Below, piece by piece: positions 34,752 to 42,950 of a DNA stretch of 64,000 nucleotides. This stretch comes from Gleimia hominis. GTDB lineage: Bacteria > Actinomycetota > Actinomycetes > Actinomycetales > Actinomycetaceae. Each line of letters starts with the position of its first letter. The first letter of the stretch is position 1. The stretch spans positions 1,240,001-1,304,000 of the forward strand of contig NZ_JASXSX010000001.1 of the NCBI RefSeq assembly GCF_032085515.1, given 5' to 3'. A program made the translations under genes and the position numbers. Below the pieces are notes generated by a model. That model saw only the letters and a program-made list of their open reading frames with translations, was not told the origin of the DNA and ran no database searches.

Positions 34752-35027
34752 ATGGATAACTTAGCTAATGGACGTCTAGAACTTGGGTTGCGCGATAAAC
34801 ATGCGCCCGGTAAGAACCCGGGCGAAGGTTGTGCGTGCGGTCGCCATGGCGGCCACGGTCATGGGCACGCGCATGGAAACGGTGGTTGCGGCTGCGGCCA
34901 CGGACATGGACAGGGTGCAAACCAGGGCCACGGTGGTTGCGGTTGCGGCCACGGCCACGCACAAAAGGCGCAGGATACGCAGCAGGCCCACAGCGGTTGC
35001 GGTTGCGGCCACCAGCACGAAGGCTAG
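34752..35027 (+). CDS. Cys/His/Gly-rich small protein, putative metal binder
   Basis: This 91-residue protein begins with an ordinary 25-residue head (MDNLANGRLELG). Then come four CxCG modules, each followed at once by histidines or Arg-His: CACGRH, CGCGHGH twice and CGCGHQH, separated by Gly/His/Gln-rich linkers. By my count it has 8 Cys and 14 His and almost no hydrophobic residues after residue 30. This predicts a metallothionein-like metal store or carrier (Cu, Zn or Ni). AAGGAGG lies five bases before the ATG, a strong site. It is not a known metallothionein family that I recognise. It sits between truB and ribF, whose usual order it interrupts. Confidence 0.8.
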   Translation: MDNLANGRLELGLRDKHAPGKNPGEGCACGRHGGHGHGHAHGNGGCGCGHGHGQGANQGHGGCGCGHGHAQKAQDTQQAHSGCGCGHQHEG

Positions 35028-35033
35028 TTCGCC

Positions 35034-36029
35034 ATGGTTATGAGCGTGTGGCGCAGCCTCGGCGAAGTGCCTGCAGATCTGCGTTGCGTGGTGACGATCG
35101 GGAACTTCGATGGGGTTCACGTGGGGCACCAGAAGGTGTTGAACGCTTGTATTGAACGCGCGAAAGCCCGGGAGCTACCGCCGGTTGTGGTCACTTTCTA
35201 CCCGCACCCGGTGCAGGTGCACCATCCGGAACGCAACTTGCAGCTCATAACTACTTTGCAAGATCGTTTGGATGCGTTGGCGGGGCAGGGGATTACACAC
35301 ACGCTCGTGCTCACGTATGACAAGAGTTTGTATTCTATGTCACCGCGCGAGTTTGCCCAGCGGGTGCTGGTGGATTGCCTGGGGGCACAGGAAGTGGTCG
35401 TGGGTGAAGACGTCCTGTTTGGGGCCGATAACGCAGGTGATTTAGATACGTTGCGTACCCTGGGTGGGGAGCTTGGGTTTGCCGTTAAAGCAGTTACCGA
35501 TTTGGAATCTGCTGAGGGACGGCGGTGGTCTTCCACGTGGATTCGTGAGCTTTTAGCTGAAGGTGATGTGGCAGGGGCGGCACGCGTGTTGGGGCGGCCG
35601 CATCGTATCCGCGGAATTGTGGAGCACGGTTTTAAGCGGGGACGAAAAATTGGCTTCCCCACGGCTAACCTGTCTGCCAGTATCGAGGGGGTTGTGCCCG
35701 CCGACGGGGTGTACGCCGGGTGGCTTTCGATGCGAGTTAAGGATGCGCCCGCGCACGTGTTTTTACCAGCTGCCATTTCCGTGGGGATGAACCCGCAGTT
35801 CGATGGCGATAAACACACGGTGGAAGCTCACGTGCTGGGCCGGCACGATTTAAATATTTACGGTGAGGAAGTGGCTGTCTCGTTCGTCGCCAGGATTCGC
35901 CCGATGCTTACGTTCCGTTCGGTCGATGAGCTGCTGAGCACTATGGATGACGACATCCGGAAGGTTGCGTCCATCTTGGGTGTAACCGTTTCGGGGCGGG
36001 TGGATCCAGAAGCTGTGACCGCGCGATAG
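35034..36029 (+). CDS. ribF: Bifunctional riboflavin kinase/FAD synthetase RibF
   Basis: This 331-residue enzyme converts riboflavin to FMN and then FAD. The N-terminal nucleotidyltransferase domain has GNFDGVHVGHQKVL and the C-terminal riboflavin kinase domain GFPTANLSAS. The start is ATG 35034, or 35040; neither has a strong ribosome-binding site. It begins seven bases after the Cys/His-rich gene, so co-transcription is likely. Confidence 0.94.
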   Translation: MVMSVWRSLGEVPADLRCVVTIGNFDGVHVGHQKVLNACIERAKARELPPVVVTFYPHPVQVHHPERNLQLITTLQDRLDALAGQGITHTLVLTYDKSLYSMSPREFAQRVLVDCLGAQEVVVGEDVLFGADNAGDLDTLRTLGGELGFAVKAVTDLESAEGRRWSSTWIRELLAEGDVAGAARVLGRPHRIRGIVEHGFKRGRKIGFPTANLSASIEGVVPADGVYAGWLSMRVKDAPAHVFLPAAISVGMNPQFDGDKHTVEAHVLGRHDLNIYGEEVAVSFVARIRPMLTFRSVDELLSTMDDDIRKVASILGVTVSGRVDPEAVTAR

Positions 36030-36091
36030 GTGTTGCGGGTGACACCCCGGGTAGACCGGGGAGATGCGGGGCGGATCACGTTGCGGAACTG

Positions 36092-36205
36092 TTGGGAGCG
36101 GGAGTTCGCCTGGTAAGCTGGTAGGGCCGTTAGATCGGCCACGGATTGTATGCGCGGAAGAAAAGGCTCCGCAGCTCCGTGCAACGAACAGAGGAAAGGG
36201 AGACG
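36092..36205 (+). promoter_or_regulatory. rpsO promoter and structured leader
   Basis: TTGGGA (36092-36097), 16 bases, TAAGCT (36114-36119) gives a start near 36126. The leader of about 80 bases begins with stem GGCCG/CGGCC (36125-36140) and has a second stem GCGGA/TCCGC (near 36153-36171). S15 commonly represses its own mRNA through such leaders in several phyla; autoregulation here is an inference. Confidence 0.5.
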
Positions 36206-36475
36206 ATGGCTCTCAGCAAAGAGGTAAAAGAACAGATCGTTAAAGAATACGCAACCCACGAGGGCGACACGGGCTCCCCGGAGGTGCAGGTCGCGCTGCT
36301 GACCCGCCGCATTAAGGATCTGACTGAGCACTTCAAGACTCACACGCACGATCACCATTCGCGCCGGGGTCTGATGCTGCTGGTAGGTAAACGCCGCCGG
36401 CTGCTCGGGTACTTGGCGAGCATCGACATTGAGCGTTACCGCTCGCTGATTTCGCGACTGGGTCTGCGTCGCTAG
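36206..36475 (+). CDS. rpsO: 30S ribosomal protein S15
   Basis: The 89-residue protein binds the central domain of 16S rRNA early in 30S assembly. It contains GDTGSPEVQVALLTRRI and HHSRRGLMLLVGKRRRLLGYL, noted by key residues HxSRRGLxxLVxxRRxLLxYL, the family signature. The ATG at 36206 follows AGGAAAGGGAG. The gene precedes pnp, the conserved order. Confidence 0.97.
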   Translation: MALSKEVKEQIVKEYATHEGDTGSPEVQVALLTRRIKDLTEHFKTHTHDHHSRRGLMLLVGKRRRLLGYLASIDIERYRSLISRLGLRR

Positions 36476-36483
36476 TTTTAACC

Positions 36484-36520
36484 GGTCCGGCTCACTTGAG
36501 CCGGGCCGCTTTGGCGTTTT
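36484..36520 (+). terminator. Terminator of rpsO
   Basis: GGTCCGGCTC (36484-36493) pairs with GAGCCGGGCC (36498-36507, one T-G pair) across a four-base loop, followed by a T-rich stretch ending GTTTT (36516-36520). Confidence 0.65.
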
Positions 36521-36699
36521 GACTTGGAACGCCGAGATTTTAATAGGACAGGTACGGTAGCGATACCGTAGGTAAGTGACATGTAAGCCCGGGTGTTAAG
36601 CGGTCTTCGGTTGTGGCTTTCGGAAAGCGAGTCATCCGAGGGCTTCCATCGACGGCCGATTCACCGGGAGAGATTAATCAGTAAAGGAGAAATCTTCTG
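36519..36699 (+). promoter_or_regulatory. pnp promoter and long structured leader
   Basis: TTGACT (36519-36524), 16 bases, TAATAG (36541-36546) is the best promoter match in the window. Transcription from about 36553 would start with a perfect hairpin TACGGTA/TACCGTA around GCGA (36553-36570). The leader is about 147 bases. PNPase autoregulates its own leader in E. coli; a similar control here is inferred. Confidence 0.6.
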
Positions 36700-39036
36700 A
36701 TGATGGAAGGTAAGGATCTCACGGCCGCTGAAACCGTGATTGATAACGGTAAGTTCGGTAAGCGCGTGATCCGTTTTGAAACGGGTTTGTTGGCCCGCCA
36801 GGCAGCCGGGTCTGCGATGGTGTACCTGGATGACGAGACGGCGATTTTGTCGGCTACCGCGGTGGGTAAGCACCCGCGCGATCAGTTCGACTTCTTCCCC
36901 CTCACGGTGGATGTGGAAGAGCGGGCTTACGCGGCCGGGAAGATCCCGGGTTCTTTTTTCCGGCGTGAGGGGCGGCCAGGTACGGATGCGATTCTGGCTT
37001 GCCGCTTGATTGACCGTCCGCTGCGCCCCGCGTTCGTGAAGGGCCTGCGGAACGAGGTGCAGGTTGTGGAAACCGTGATGGCGGTGAACCCCGACGATGC
37101 GTACGACGTGGTGGCGATTAACGCGGCGTCGATGTCCACGCAGATCGCGGGCCTACCATTCTCCGGCCCGATCGGGGGGACGCGTTTGGCGCTGATCGAT
37201 GGTCAGTGGGTTGCATTCCCGCGTTACAGTGAGCTCGAGCGGTCCACCTTCAACATTGTGGTAGCTGGCCGGATTGTAGATGGCGACGTGGCGATCATGA
37301 TGGTTGAAGCCGGTGGTGGCGACGACATGATCAACGTGATGGAACGCGGTGGCACGCGCCCGACTGAGGACGTGGTGGCCGACGGGTTGGAAGCCGCGAA
37401 GCCGGTTATCCGCCAGCTGTGTGAAGCCCAGTTGGAGGTCGCGAAGACCGCGTCGAAGGAAACCGTGGAGTTTGAACTTTTCCTCGACTACACGGACGAA
37501 CAGTACGCGGCTGTGGAACAGCACGTGAGCGCGGACTTGAAGGAAGCCCTCACGATTGCGGGTAAGCTCGAGCGGGAAGCGCGGATAGAAGAGATTGAGC
37601 AGAAGCTGCTCGAAGACCTCGCGGAGGATTTTGAGGAGCAAGAAAAGGACCTCAAGGCTGCGTTCCGGTCGTTGGAGAAAACTTTGATGCGCGACCGGGT
37701 GCTGCGCGAAGGTAAGCGCATTGACGGGCGTGAGCCGAAGGAACTGCGCACCATCACGGCGGAAGTGGAGATGCTGCCGCGCGTTCATGGTTCCGCCTTG
37801 TTCCAGCGTGGGGAAACGCAGATCCTCGGGGTGACGACGCTGAATATGCTGCGGATGGAGCAGCAGGTGGATTCCCTGTCACCGGTAACGTCCAAGCGCT
37901 ACATTCACCACTACAACTTCCCGCCTTACTCCACGGGCGAGACGGGCCGCGTAGGTAGCCCCAAGCGCCGCGAAATCGGACACGGCGCGTTAGCTGAACG
38001 CGCGCTCGTCCCGGTTTTGCCGTCGCGCGAAGAGTTCCCGTACGCCATCCGGCAGGTTTCGGAAGCACTGGGGTCGAACGGGTCCACGTCGATGGGTTCG
38101 GTGTGCGCGTCCACGCTGTCACTGCTGCAAGCCGGGGTGCCGTTGAAAGCTCCGGTTGCGGGGATTGCCATGGGCCTGATTACCGGTGAGATAGACGGGC
38201 AGAAGAAATCCGTGACCCTAACTGACATTCTGGGGATCGAAGATGGGTTCGGCGACATGGACTTCAAAGTCGCCGGCACTAAGGACTTCATCACCGCGTT
38301 GCAGCTGGATACGAAACTCGACGGGATCGACTCCGACGTGCTGAAGTCCGCGCTCGCGCAGGCCCGCGACGCCCGGCTGAAAATCTTGCGCCTCATGAAC
38401 CAGGCGATTGACACGCCAGACGAAATGTCTCCATTCGCCCCGCGGATCATCACGGTGCAGGTGCCGGTGGATAAGATCGGGGAGGTCATTGGGCCCAAAG
38501 GTAAGATGATCAACCAGATTCAGGAGGACACGGGCGCGGACCTCACGATTGAGGATGACGGTACCGTGTACATCGGAGCGGAAACCGGTGAGGCAGCGGA
38601 AGCCGCCCGCGACCTCGTGAACTCGATTGCGAACCCGCAGCTACCCGAGGTTGGGGAGCGTTTCGTTGGAACGGTCGTGAAAACCACGTCGTTCGGCGCG
38701 TTCATCTCGCTCACTCCTGGTAAAGATGGGCTTTTGCACATCAGCCAGGTGCGCCGCCTCGTGGGTGGCAAGCGCATCGACTCCGTTGATGACGTGCTGC
38801 AGGTTGGGCAGCAGATCGAGGTGGAAATCGCTGAAATCGACCAGCGCGGTAAACTCTCGTTGCACGCGGTGTTGGACGAGGAAGCACTGGCGCAGGAAGC
38901 GCAGCAGAAAGAGAACCACGATTCGGAAGGCCATGGGGATAAACCCCGTCGCCGCCGCAACTCGGACCGGCCGCGCCGTCAGCGCACCCGGTCGCGCCGC
39001 CGCGGGGAGGACAACAACGACTCGGACGACGAGTAA
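36700..39036 (+). CDS. pnp: Polyribonucleotide nucleotidyltransferase (PNPase)
   Basis: The 778-residue phosphorolytic 3'-5' exoribonuclease has two RNase PH-like domains. The second carries TSKRYIHHYNFPPYS, FPYAIRQVSEALGSNGSTSMG and the catalytic TDILGIEDGFGDMDFKVAGT region. An all-helical linker separates the two. A KH domain (IGEVIGPKGKMINQIQ) and an S1 domain (about 655-725) follow, then an Arg-rich tail. The start is ATG 36700 or 36703, after AAAGGAGA. Confidence 0.97.
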   Translation: MMEGKDLTAAETVIDNGKFGKRVIRFETGLLARQAAGSAMVYLDDETAILSATAVGKHPRDQFDFFPLTVDVEERAYAAGKIPGSFFRREGRPGTDAILACRLIDRPLRPAFVKGLRNEVQVVETVMAVNPDDAYDVVAINAASMSTQIAGLPFSGPIGGTRLALIDGQWVAFPRYSELERSTFNIVVAGRIVDGDVAIMMVEAGGGDDMINVMERGGTRPTEDVVADGLEAAKPVIRQLCEAQLEVAKTASKETVEFELFLDYTDEQYAAVEQHVSADLKEALTIAGKLEREARIEEIEQKLLEDLAEDFEEQEKDLKAAFRSLEKTLMRDRVLREGKRIDGREPKELRTITAEVEMLPRVHGSALFQRGETQILGVTTLNMLRMEQQVDSLSPVTSKRYIHHYNFPPYSTGETGRVGSPKRREIGHGALAERALVPVLPSREEFPYAIRQVSEALGSNGSTSMGSVCASTLSLLQAGVPLKAPVAGIAMGLITGEIDGQKKSVTLTDILGIEDGFGDMDFKVAGTKDFITALQLDTKLDGIDSDVLKSALAQARDARLKILRLMNQAIDTPDEMSPFAPRIITVQVPVDKIGEVIGPKGKMINQIQEDTGADLTIEDDGTVYIGAETGEAAEAARDLVNSIANPQLPEVGERFVGTVVKTTSFGAFISLTPGKDGLLHISQVRRLVGGKRIDSVDDVLQVGQQIEVEIAEIDQRGKLSLHAVLDEEALAQEAQQKENHDSEGHGDKPRRRRNSDRPRRQRTRSRRRGEDNNDSDDE

Positions 39037-39044
39037 TCAGCGTC

Positions 39045-39123
39045 CCCTGCATGCAGGGAGTTGACTCCTGATTCGTGATCCAGCACGTGCTGATCCTGCG
39101 CGCTGGGTAACCCGGCGCGCAGG
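39045..39123 (+). other. Run of palindromes downstream of pnp
   Basis: Four inverted repeats follow within 80 bases: CCCTGCATGCAGGG (39045-39058), GGAGTTGACTCC (39057-39068), CAGCACGTGCTG (39081-39092) and a 13-bp stem CCTGCGCGC...GCGCGCAGG (39095-39123). The first two share bases and exclude each other. A strong terminator follows. Confidence 0.8.
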
Positions 39124-39150
39124 CGCGAACAGGTGACGAACAGCTGAGCA

Positions 39151-39195
39151 CAGGCGGGTGTGGGCACGGTCCACACCCGCCTGTTGTGTTGTTTT
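39151..39195 (+). terminator. Rho-independent terminator of pnp
   Basis: CAGGCGGGTGTGG (39151-39163) pairs perfectly with CCACACCCGCCTG (39171-39183) around GCACGGT, followed by TTGTGTTGTTTTT. It is the clearest terminator in the window. Confidence 0.9.
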
Positions 39196-39220
39196 TCTGC
39201 GGCAATGTAGACTAACCGTG

Positions 39221-40546
39221 ATGTCAGAAGATTTTATTGAACTCCCCTTAGTGGCGTCCACGGACCCGTTGGCGACAATGACCGTGATGGACGACGAAAC
39301 CCAAATAAGGCGCAGTGTACTGCCCGGTGGGGCAACCGTGTTGACTCAGACGATCCCGGCGCAACGTTCCGTGTCTTTATCCGCGTGGTGTCCGGTTGGC
39401 TCCCGGCATGAGCCGGAGCAGTACGCGGGCGCCACACATTTTTTGGAACACTTATTGTTTAAGGGCACGCGGTCGCGTTCAGCCCAGCAGATCGCGAATG
39501 CTTTCGACGCGGTTGGGGGCGAGTCGAACGCGGGCACCACAAAAGAGTTCACTTACTATTGGGCGCGGGTACTGCAAGAGGATTTACCGATGGCCGTGTC
39601 CGTACTGGGCGACATGGTGACGTCGTCAGTGATTGACCCGGAAGAGTTTGAACGCGAACGCACAGTGATTCACGACGAGATCGCGATGGGTAACGACGAT
39701 GGCGGATCCGTGGTGCATGAGAATTTTGCGCGCGCAGTGTTCGGCGCTAGCCCCTTGGGTCGGCCCATCGGGGGCACGGTGGAAAGTGTGAATGCGGCGT
39801 CGCGCCAGGACGTGTGGCAGTACTACCAGGAGCGGTACGCGTCGGAAAGCATCGTGTTTGTAGCAGCGGGCGCGGTTGAACACGACCAGTTGTGTGCGCT
39901 GGTGAACGCGGCGCTGCAGGACGGGGGATGGTCCACCGATCCGCAGCGCGTACCGACCCGGCCTACGGGCATGGACACGCACATTGATTACCAGGCACGC
40001 GAGCTCGTGCGCCGCAAGGAGGGCGAGCAGGCGCACGTGATTGTTGGTGGCCGCGGCCTGGCGTGTAATGACGACCGCCGTTCCGTCATGTCCGTGTTAC
40101 TGGCGATTTTGGGTGGTTCGATGTCTTCGCGCCTGTTCCAGGAGGTGCGGGAGAAACGCGGGTTGGCGTATTCCACTTACGCATTCGACTCTTCCTACGT
40201 GGACGCGGGCCTGTTTGGCCTGTACGCGGGGTGCGCGCCCGGGAACGTGGAAGCGGTTGAGGATTTGATGCGGTCGCAGCTTGAGGACTTAGCGGCAGCT
40301 GGGCCAACGGAAGAAGAGATGGTGCGGGTGCAGGGGCAGCTCCGCGGTGCGTTGGCGCTGGGGCTGGAGGATTCTTCTGCCCGCATGGTACGCCTTGGTC
40401 GCGCCGAGTTGGTGCACGGCCGGTTCCGCCCGGTAGACCGAGTTTTGCGCCGCCTGCAAGAGGTCCAGCCCGAGCAGGTGAGTGAGCTAGCGCAGTACCT
40501 GTTGGAGCAGCCGTGGTGCCGCTCCCGGGTACTGCCACCGCAGTGA
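39221..40546 (+). CDS. M16-family zinc metallopeptidase
   Basis: The 441-residue pitrilysin-family protease has the inverted zinc motif HFLEH (about residue 70) and the third ligand Glu in ERTVIHDEIAM. Such proteins follow pnp in many bacteria (YmxG/PqqL-like); the substrate is unknown. GTG 39218 or ATG 39221 could start it. TAGACT (39208-39213) lies seven bases before the ATG and no ribosome-binding site is visible, so the mRNA is probably leaderless. Confidence 0.9.
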   Translation: MSEDFIELPLVASTDPLATMTVMDDETQIRRSVLPGGATVLTQTIPAQRSVSLSAWCPVGSRHEPEQYAGATHFLEHLLFKGTRSRSAQQIANAFDAVGGESNAGTTKEFTYYWARVLQEDLPMAVSVLGDMVTSSVIDPEEFERERTVIHDEIAMGNDDGGSVVHENFARAVFGASPLGRPIGGTVESVNAASRQDVWQYYQERYASESIVFVAAGAVEHDQLCALVNAALQDGGWSTDPQRVPTRPTGMDTHIDYQARELVRRKEGEQAHVIVGGRGLACNDDRRSVMSVLLAILGGSMSSRLFQEVREKRGLAYSTYAFDSSYVDAGLFGLYAGCAPGNVEAVEDLMRSQLEDLAAAGPTEEEMVRVQGQLRGALALGLEDSSARMVRLGRAELVHGRFRPVDRVLRRLQEVQPEQVSELAQYLLEQPWCRSRVLPPQ

Positions 40547-40562
40547 CGGTTTAGGTAGATGG

Positions 40563-41168
40563 GTGGCGAGCACAGTTATGGGAAACGAAGTTAATGTAAA
40601 ACTTGGCGCGCGACCCGACCGGGGGGTGCGCGCCGCACAACCGGGTGATGGTGCGTTCATGGCGCAGCTGCAAGCCCAGGGAATGGCCCGTTCCCTGCAG
40701 CGGGGTTTGGAGCAGGTGGCGGCGAAGCCCGAAATGTTTGACGTACGTGCGATGACGCAGGTGTGGGAACAGTCGATTCGCGCTACTTCCCAGCCGGGCC
40801 AACGCATCTTGGTTGCCACGCACGAGGGCGAGGCCGTGGGGTTCGCTGCGGTGGCTTCAGGCGAAACCGTTAAAGGCGGCCAAGGTGAGGAAATTATTGC
40901 GTTTGAGGTCGCGGCTGAGCGGTTGGATGAGGGCCATGCTGAGCGCCTCATGGCGGCGGTAACGGATCTGGCGCAAGAAGACGGGGCAACGCACGTGAGT
41001 ATGTGGGTGGTGGCCGATGATGAGCCGCGCACCGAGTTTTTGGAATCGTGCGGTTTCGGCCCCTCCGGTGGGAAACGCACCCTCCAGATCGGAGTGGAAA
41101 AAGTGGGGCAGCACCTGTGGTGGGCTGGCCTCGAGAAAGAAGTTGAAAATAAACGCGAGACTCCGTAA
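40563..41168 (+). CDS. GNAT-family acetyltransferase-like protein
   Basis: This 201-residue protein contains RILVATHEGEAVGFAAV, DEGHAERLMAAVTDLA in place of motif A, and FLESCGF, the typical C-terminal GNAT strand-helix. The acetyl-CoA loop (R/QxxGxG/A) is weak, so the activity is uncertain. The start is GTG 40563 or ATG 40578. It lies 16 bases after the M16 gene and before RNase J. Confidence 0.7.
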   Translation: MASTVMGNEVNVKLGARPDRGVRAAQPGDGAFMAQLQAQGMARSLQRGLEQVAAKPEMFDVRAMTQVWEQSIRATSQPGQRILVATHEGEAVGFAAVASGETVKGGQGEEIIAFEVAAERLDEGHAERLMAAVTDLAQEDGATHVSMWVVADDEPRTEFLESCGFGPSGGKRTLQIGVEKVGQHLWWAGLEKEVENKRETP

Positions 41169-41196
41169 ACGCCTCGAACATGGCACAATCGTAAAT

Positions 41197-42891
41197 ATGA
41201 TGTCTTTACTTTCTGAGTTACCCGAACCCGGCCCGTTAAAACCCGACACGCTGCGAATCACCCCGCTGGGAGGCCTGGGGGAAATCGGGCGGAACATGAC
41301 GGTGTTCGAAATTAACTCAAAACTACTAATCGTCGACTGTGGCGTACTCTTTCCCGAAGAGCAGCAACCCGGCGTGGACCTGATTCTGCCGGATTTTACT
41401 GCGATCGAAGACAGGTTAGACGACGTCGTGGGGATGCTCCTCACACACGGTCACGAAGACCACATCGGAGCGGTTCCCTACCTGCTGAAACTGCGGCCCG
41501 ACATTCCGATTTACGGATCCGAACTCACGTTGGCGTTCGTGAAACCAAAACTGGATGAGCACCGGATCGCCAACACTAACCTAAACGTGGTTGAGGACGG
41601 GCAGAAGGTAGACCTGGGGGAGTTCTCGTTTGAGGTCGTTGCCGTAACCCACTCTATCCCGGATGCGCTGGCGGGCATGATCCGCACCCGCGCGGGGAAC
41701 GTGCTGATCACCGGTGATTTCAAGATGGACCAGCTGCCGTTAGATGGGCGCCTGACGGATCTGCGGGCATTCGCCAGGTTCGGGGAAGAAGGCGTGGACC
41801 TGTTTATGGTGGATTCCACGAACGCAGAAGTCCCCGGTTTCGTCACGCCAGAGCGTGAAATCGGACCCGTGTTGAACCGCGTTGTCGCAGCGTCGACGGG
41901 GCAAATCGTGGTGGCCTCATTCGCTTCTCACGTGCACCGCGTGCAACAAGTGTTCGCGGCCGCGCAACTATCGGGACGCAAAGTTGCCCTCATTGGCCGG
42001 TCGATGGAACGCAATATGCGGATCGCACAGGAACTGGGGTACTTGGAAATCCCACAGGACGTCCTCGTGTCGCAGCGTGAAGCGGCGCAACTCCCCGCGA
42101 ACGAACGGTTGTACATGGCAACGGGGTCGCAGGGTGAGCCGATGGCGGCGCTCGCGCGGATTGCGAACGGGGAACACCGCACCGTGGAAGTGGGGGAAGG
42201 GGATACCGTGATTTTCGCGTCCTCGCTGATTCCCGGTAATGAGAACTCCGTCTACCGCGTCATCAACGGCCTCACGCGACTTGGAGCGCAGGTGGTACAT
42301 CAGGCGAACGCAAAAGTGCACGTGTCCGGACACGCGGCGGCCGGGGAACTACTCTACTGCTACAACATTGTGCAACCTCAGAACGTGATGCCCATCCATG
42401 GGGAAGTGCGGCACCTGGTGGCGAATGGGGAACTGGCTGAAAAAACCGGTGTTGACCCGCGCGGAATAATCCTCGCGCAAGACGGCGTTGCCGTAGACCT
42501 CGCAAACGGGCGCGCCCAAATCGCGGGGCTGCAACCGTGCGAATACGTCTACGTGGACGGCGACAGCATCGGGGAGATCTCAGAAGAAGAACTCCAAGAC
42601 CGGCTGGTCCTCGGATCCGAAGGGTTCATTGCGATCTACGCGGTTGTGGACCTCGAAATGGAACGCATCATGTCAGGGCCAACGGTGCGCGGCGTGGGAC
42701 TTGCCGAATCTCCAGAAGTGTACGAACAAATCCAACCGGACTTAGAAGACGCGCTCGCAGCTGCCGTGGCTAAAAAAGGTGCTACCGCGTACTCGTGTCA
42801 ACAGGCGATGCGCCGCGTTATGGGCCGGTGGGCAGCCCGGAAACTGCGCCGCCGCCCCATGATCGTGCCGGTCGTAGTGGTAGAAGAATAG
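41197..42891 (+). CDS. rnj: Ribonuclease J
   Basis: The 564-residue metallo-beta-lactamase/beta-CASP ribonuclease has endo- and 5'-3' exonuclease activities in mRNA decay and rRNA maturation. It shows LTHGHEDHIGAVPYLL (HxHxDH), TGDFKMDQ, SFASHVHRVQQ and HVSGHAAAGEL. The frame is open from 41017 within the previous gene; ATG 41197 or 41200 begins MSLLSELPEPG. No clear ribosome-binding site is present, so it may be leaderless or coupled. Confidence 0.94.
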   Translation: MMSLLSELPEPGPLKPDTLRITPLGGLGEIGRNMTVFEINSKLLIVDCGVLFPEEQQPGVDLILPDFTAIEDRLDDVVGMLLTHGHEDHIGAVPYLLKLRPDIPIYGSELTLAFVKPKLDEHRIANTNLNVVEDGQKVDLGEFSFEVVAVTHSIPDALAGMIRTRAGNVLITGDFKMDQLPLDGRLTDLRAFARFGEEGVDLFMVDSTNAEVPGFVTPEREIGPVLNRVVAASTGQIVVASFASHVHRVQQVFAAAQLSGRKVALIGRSMERNMRIAQELGYLEIPQDVLVSQREAAQLPANERLYMATGSQGEPMAALARIANGEHRTVEVGEGDTVIFASSLIPGNENSVYRVINGLTRLGAQVVHQANAKVHVSGHAAAGELLYCYNIVQPQNVMPIHGEVRHLVANGELAEKTGVDPRGIILAQDGVAVDLANGRAQIAGLQPCEYVYVDGDSIGEISEEELQDRLVLGSEGFIAIYAVVDLEMERIMSGPTVRGVGLAESPEVYEQIQPDLEDALAAAVAKKGATAYSCQQAMRRVMGRWAARKLRRRPMIVPVVVVEE

Positions 42892-42950
42892 ACGGTAAAA
42901 TCTACCCGTAGTGACCATCACCCCCGCGGGGGCCGACCGATAGGTGGACT

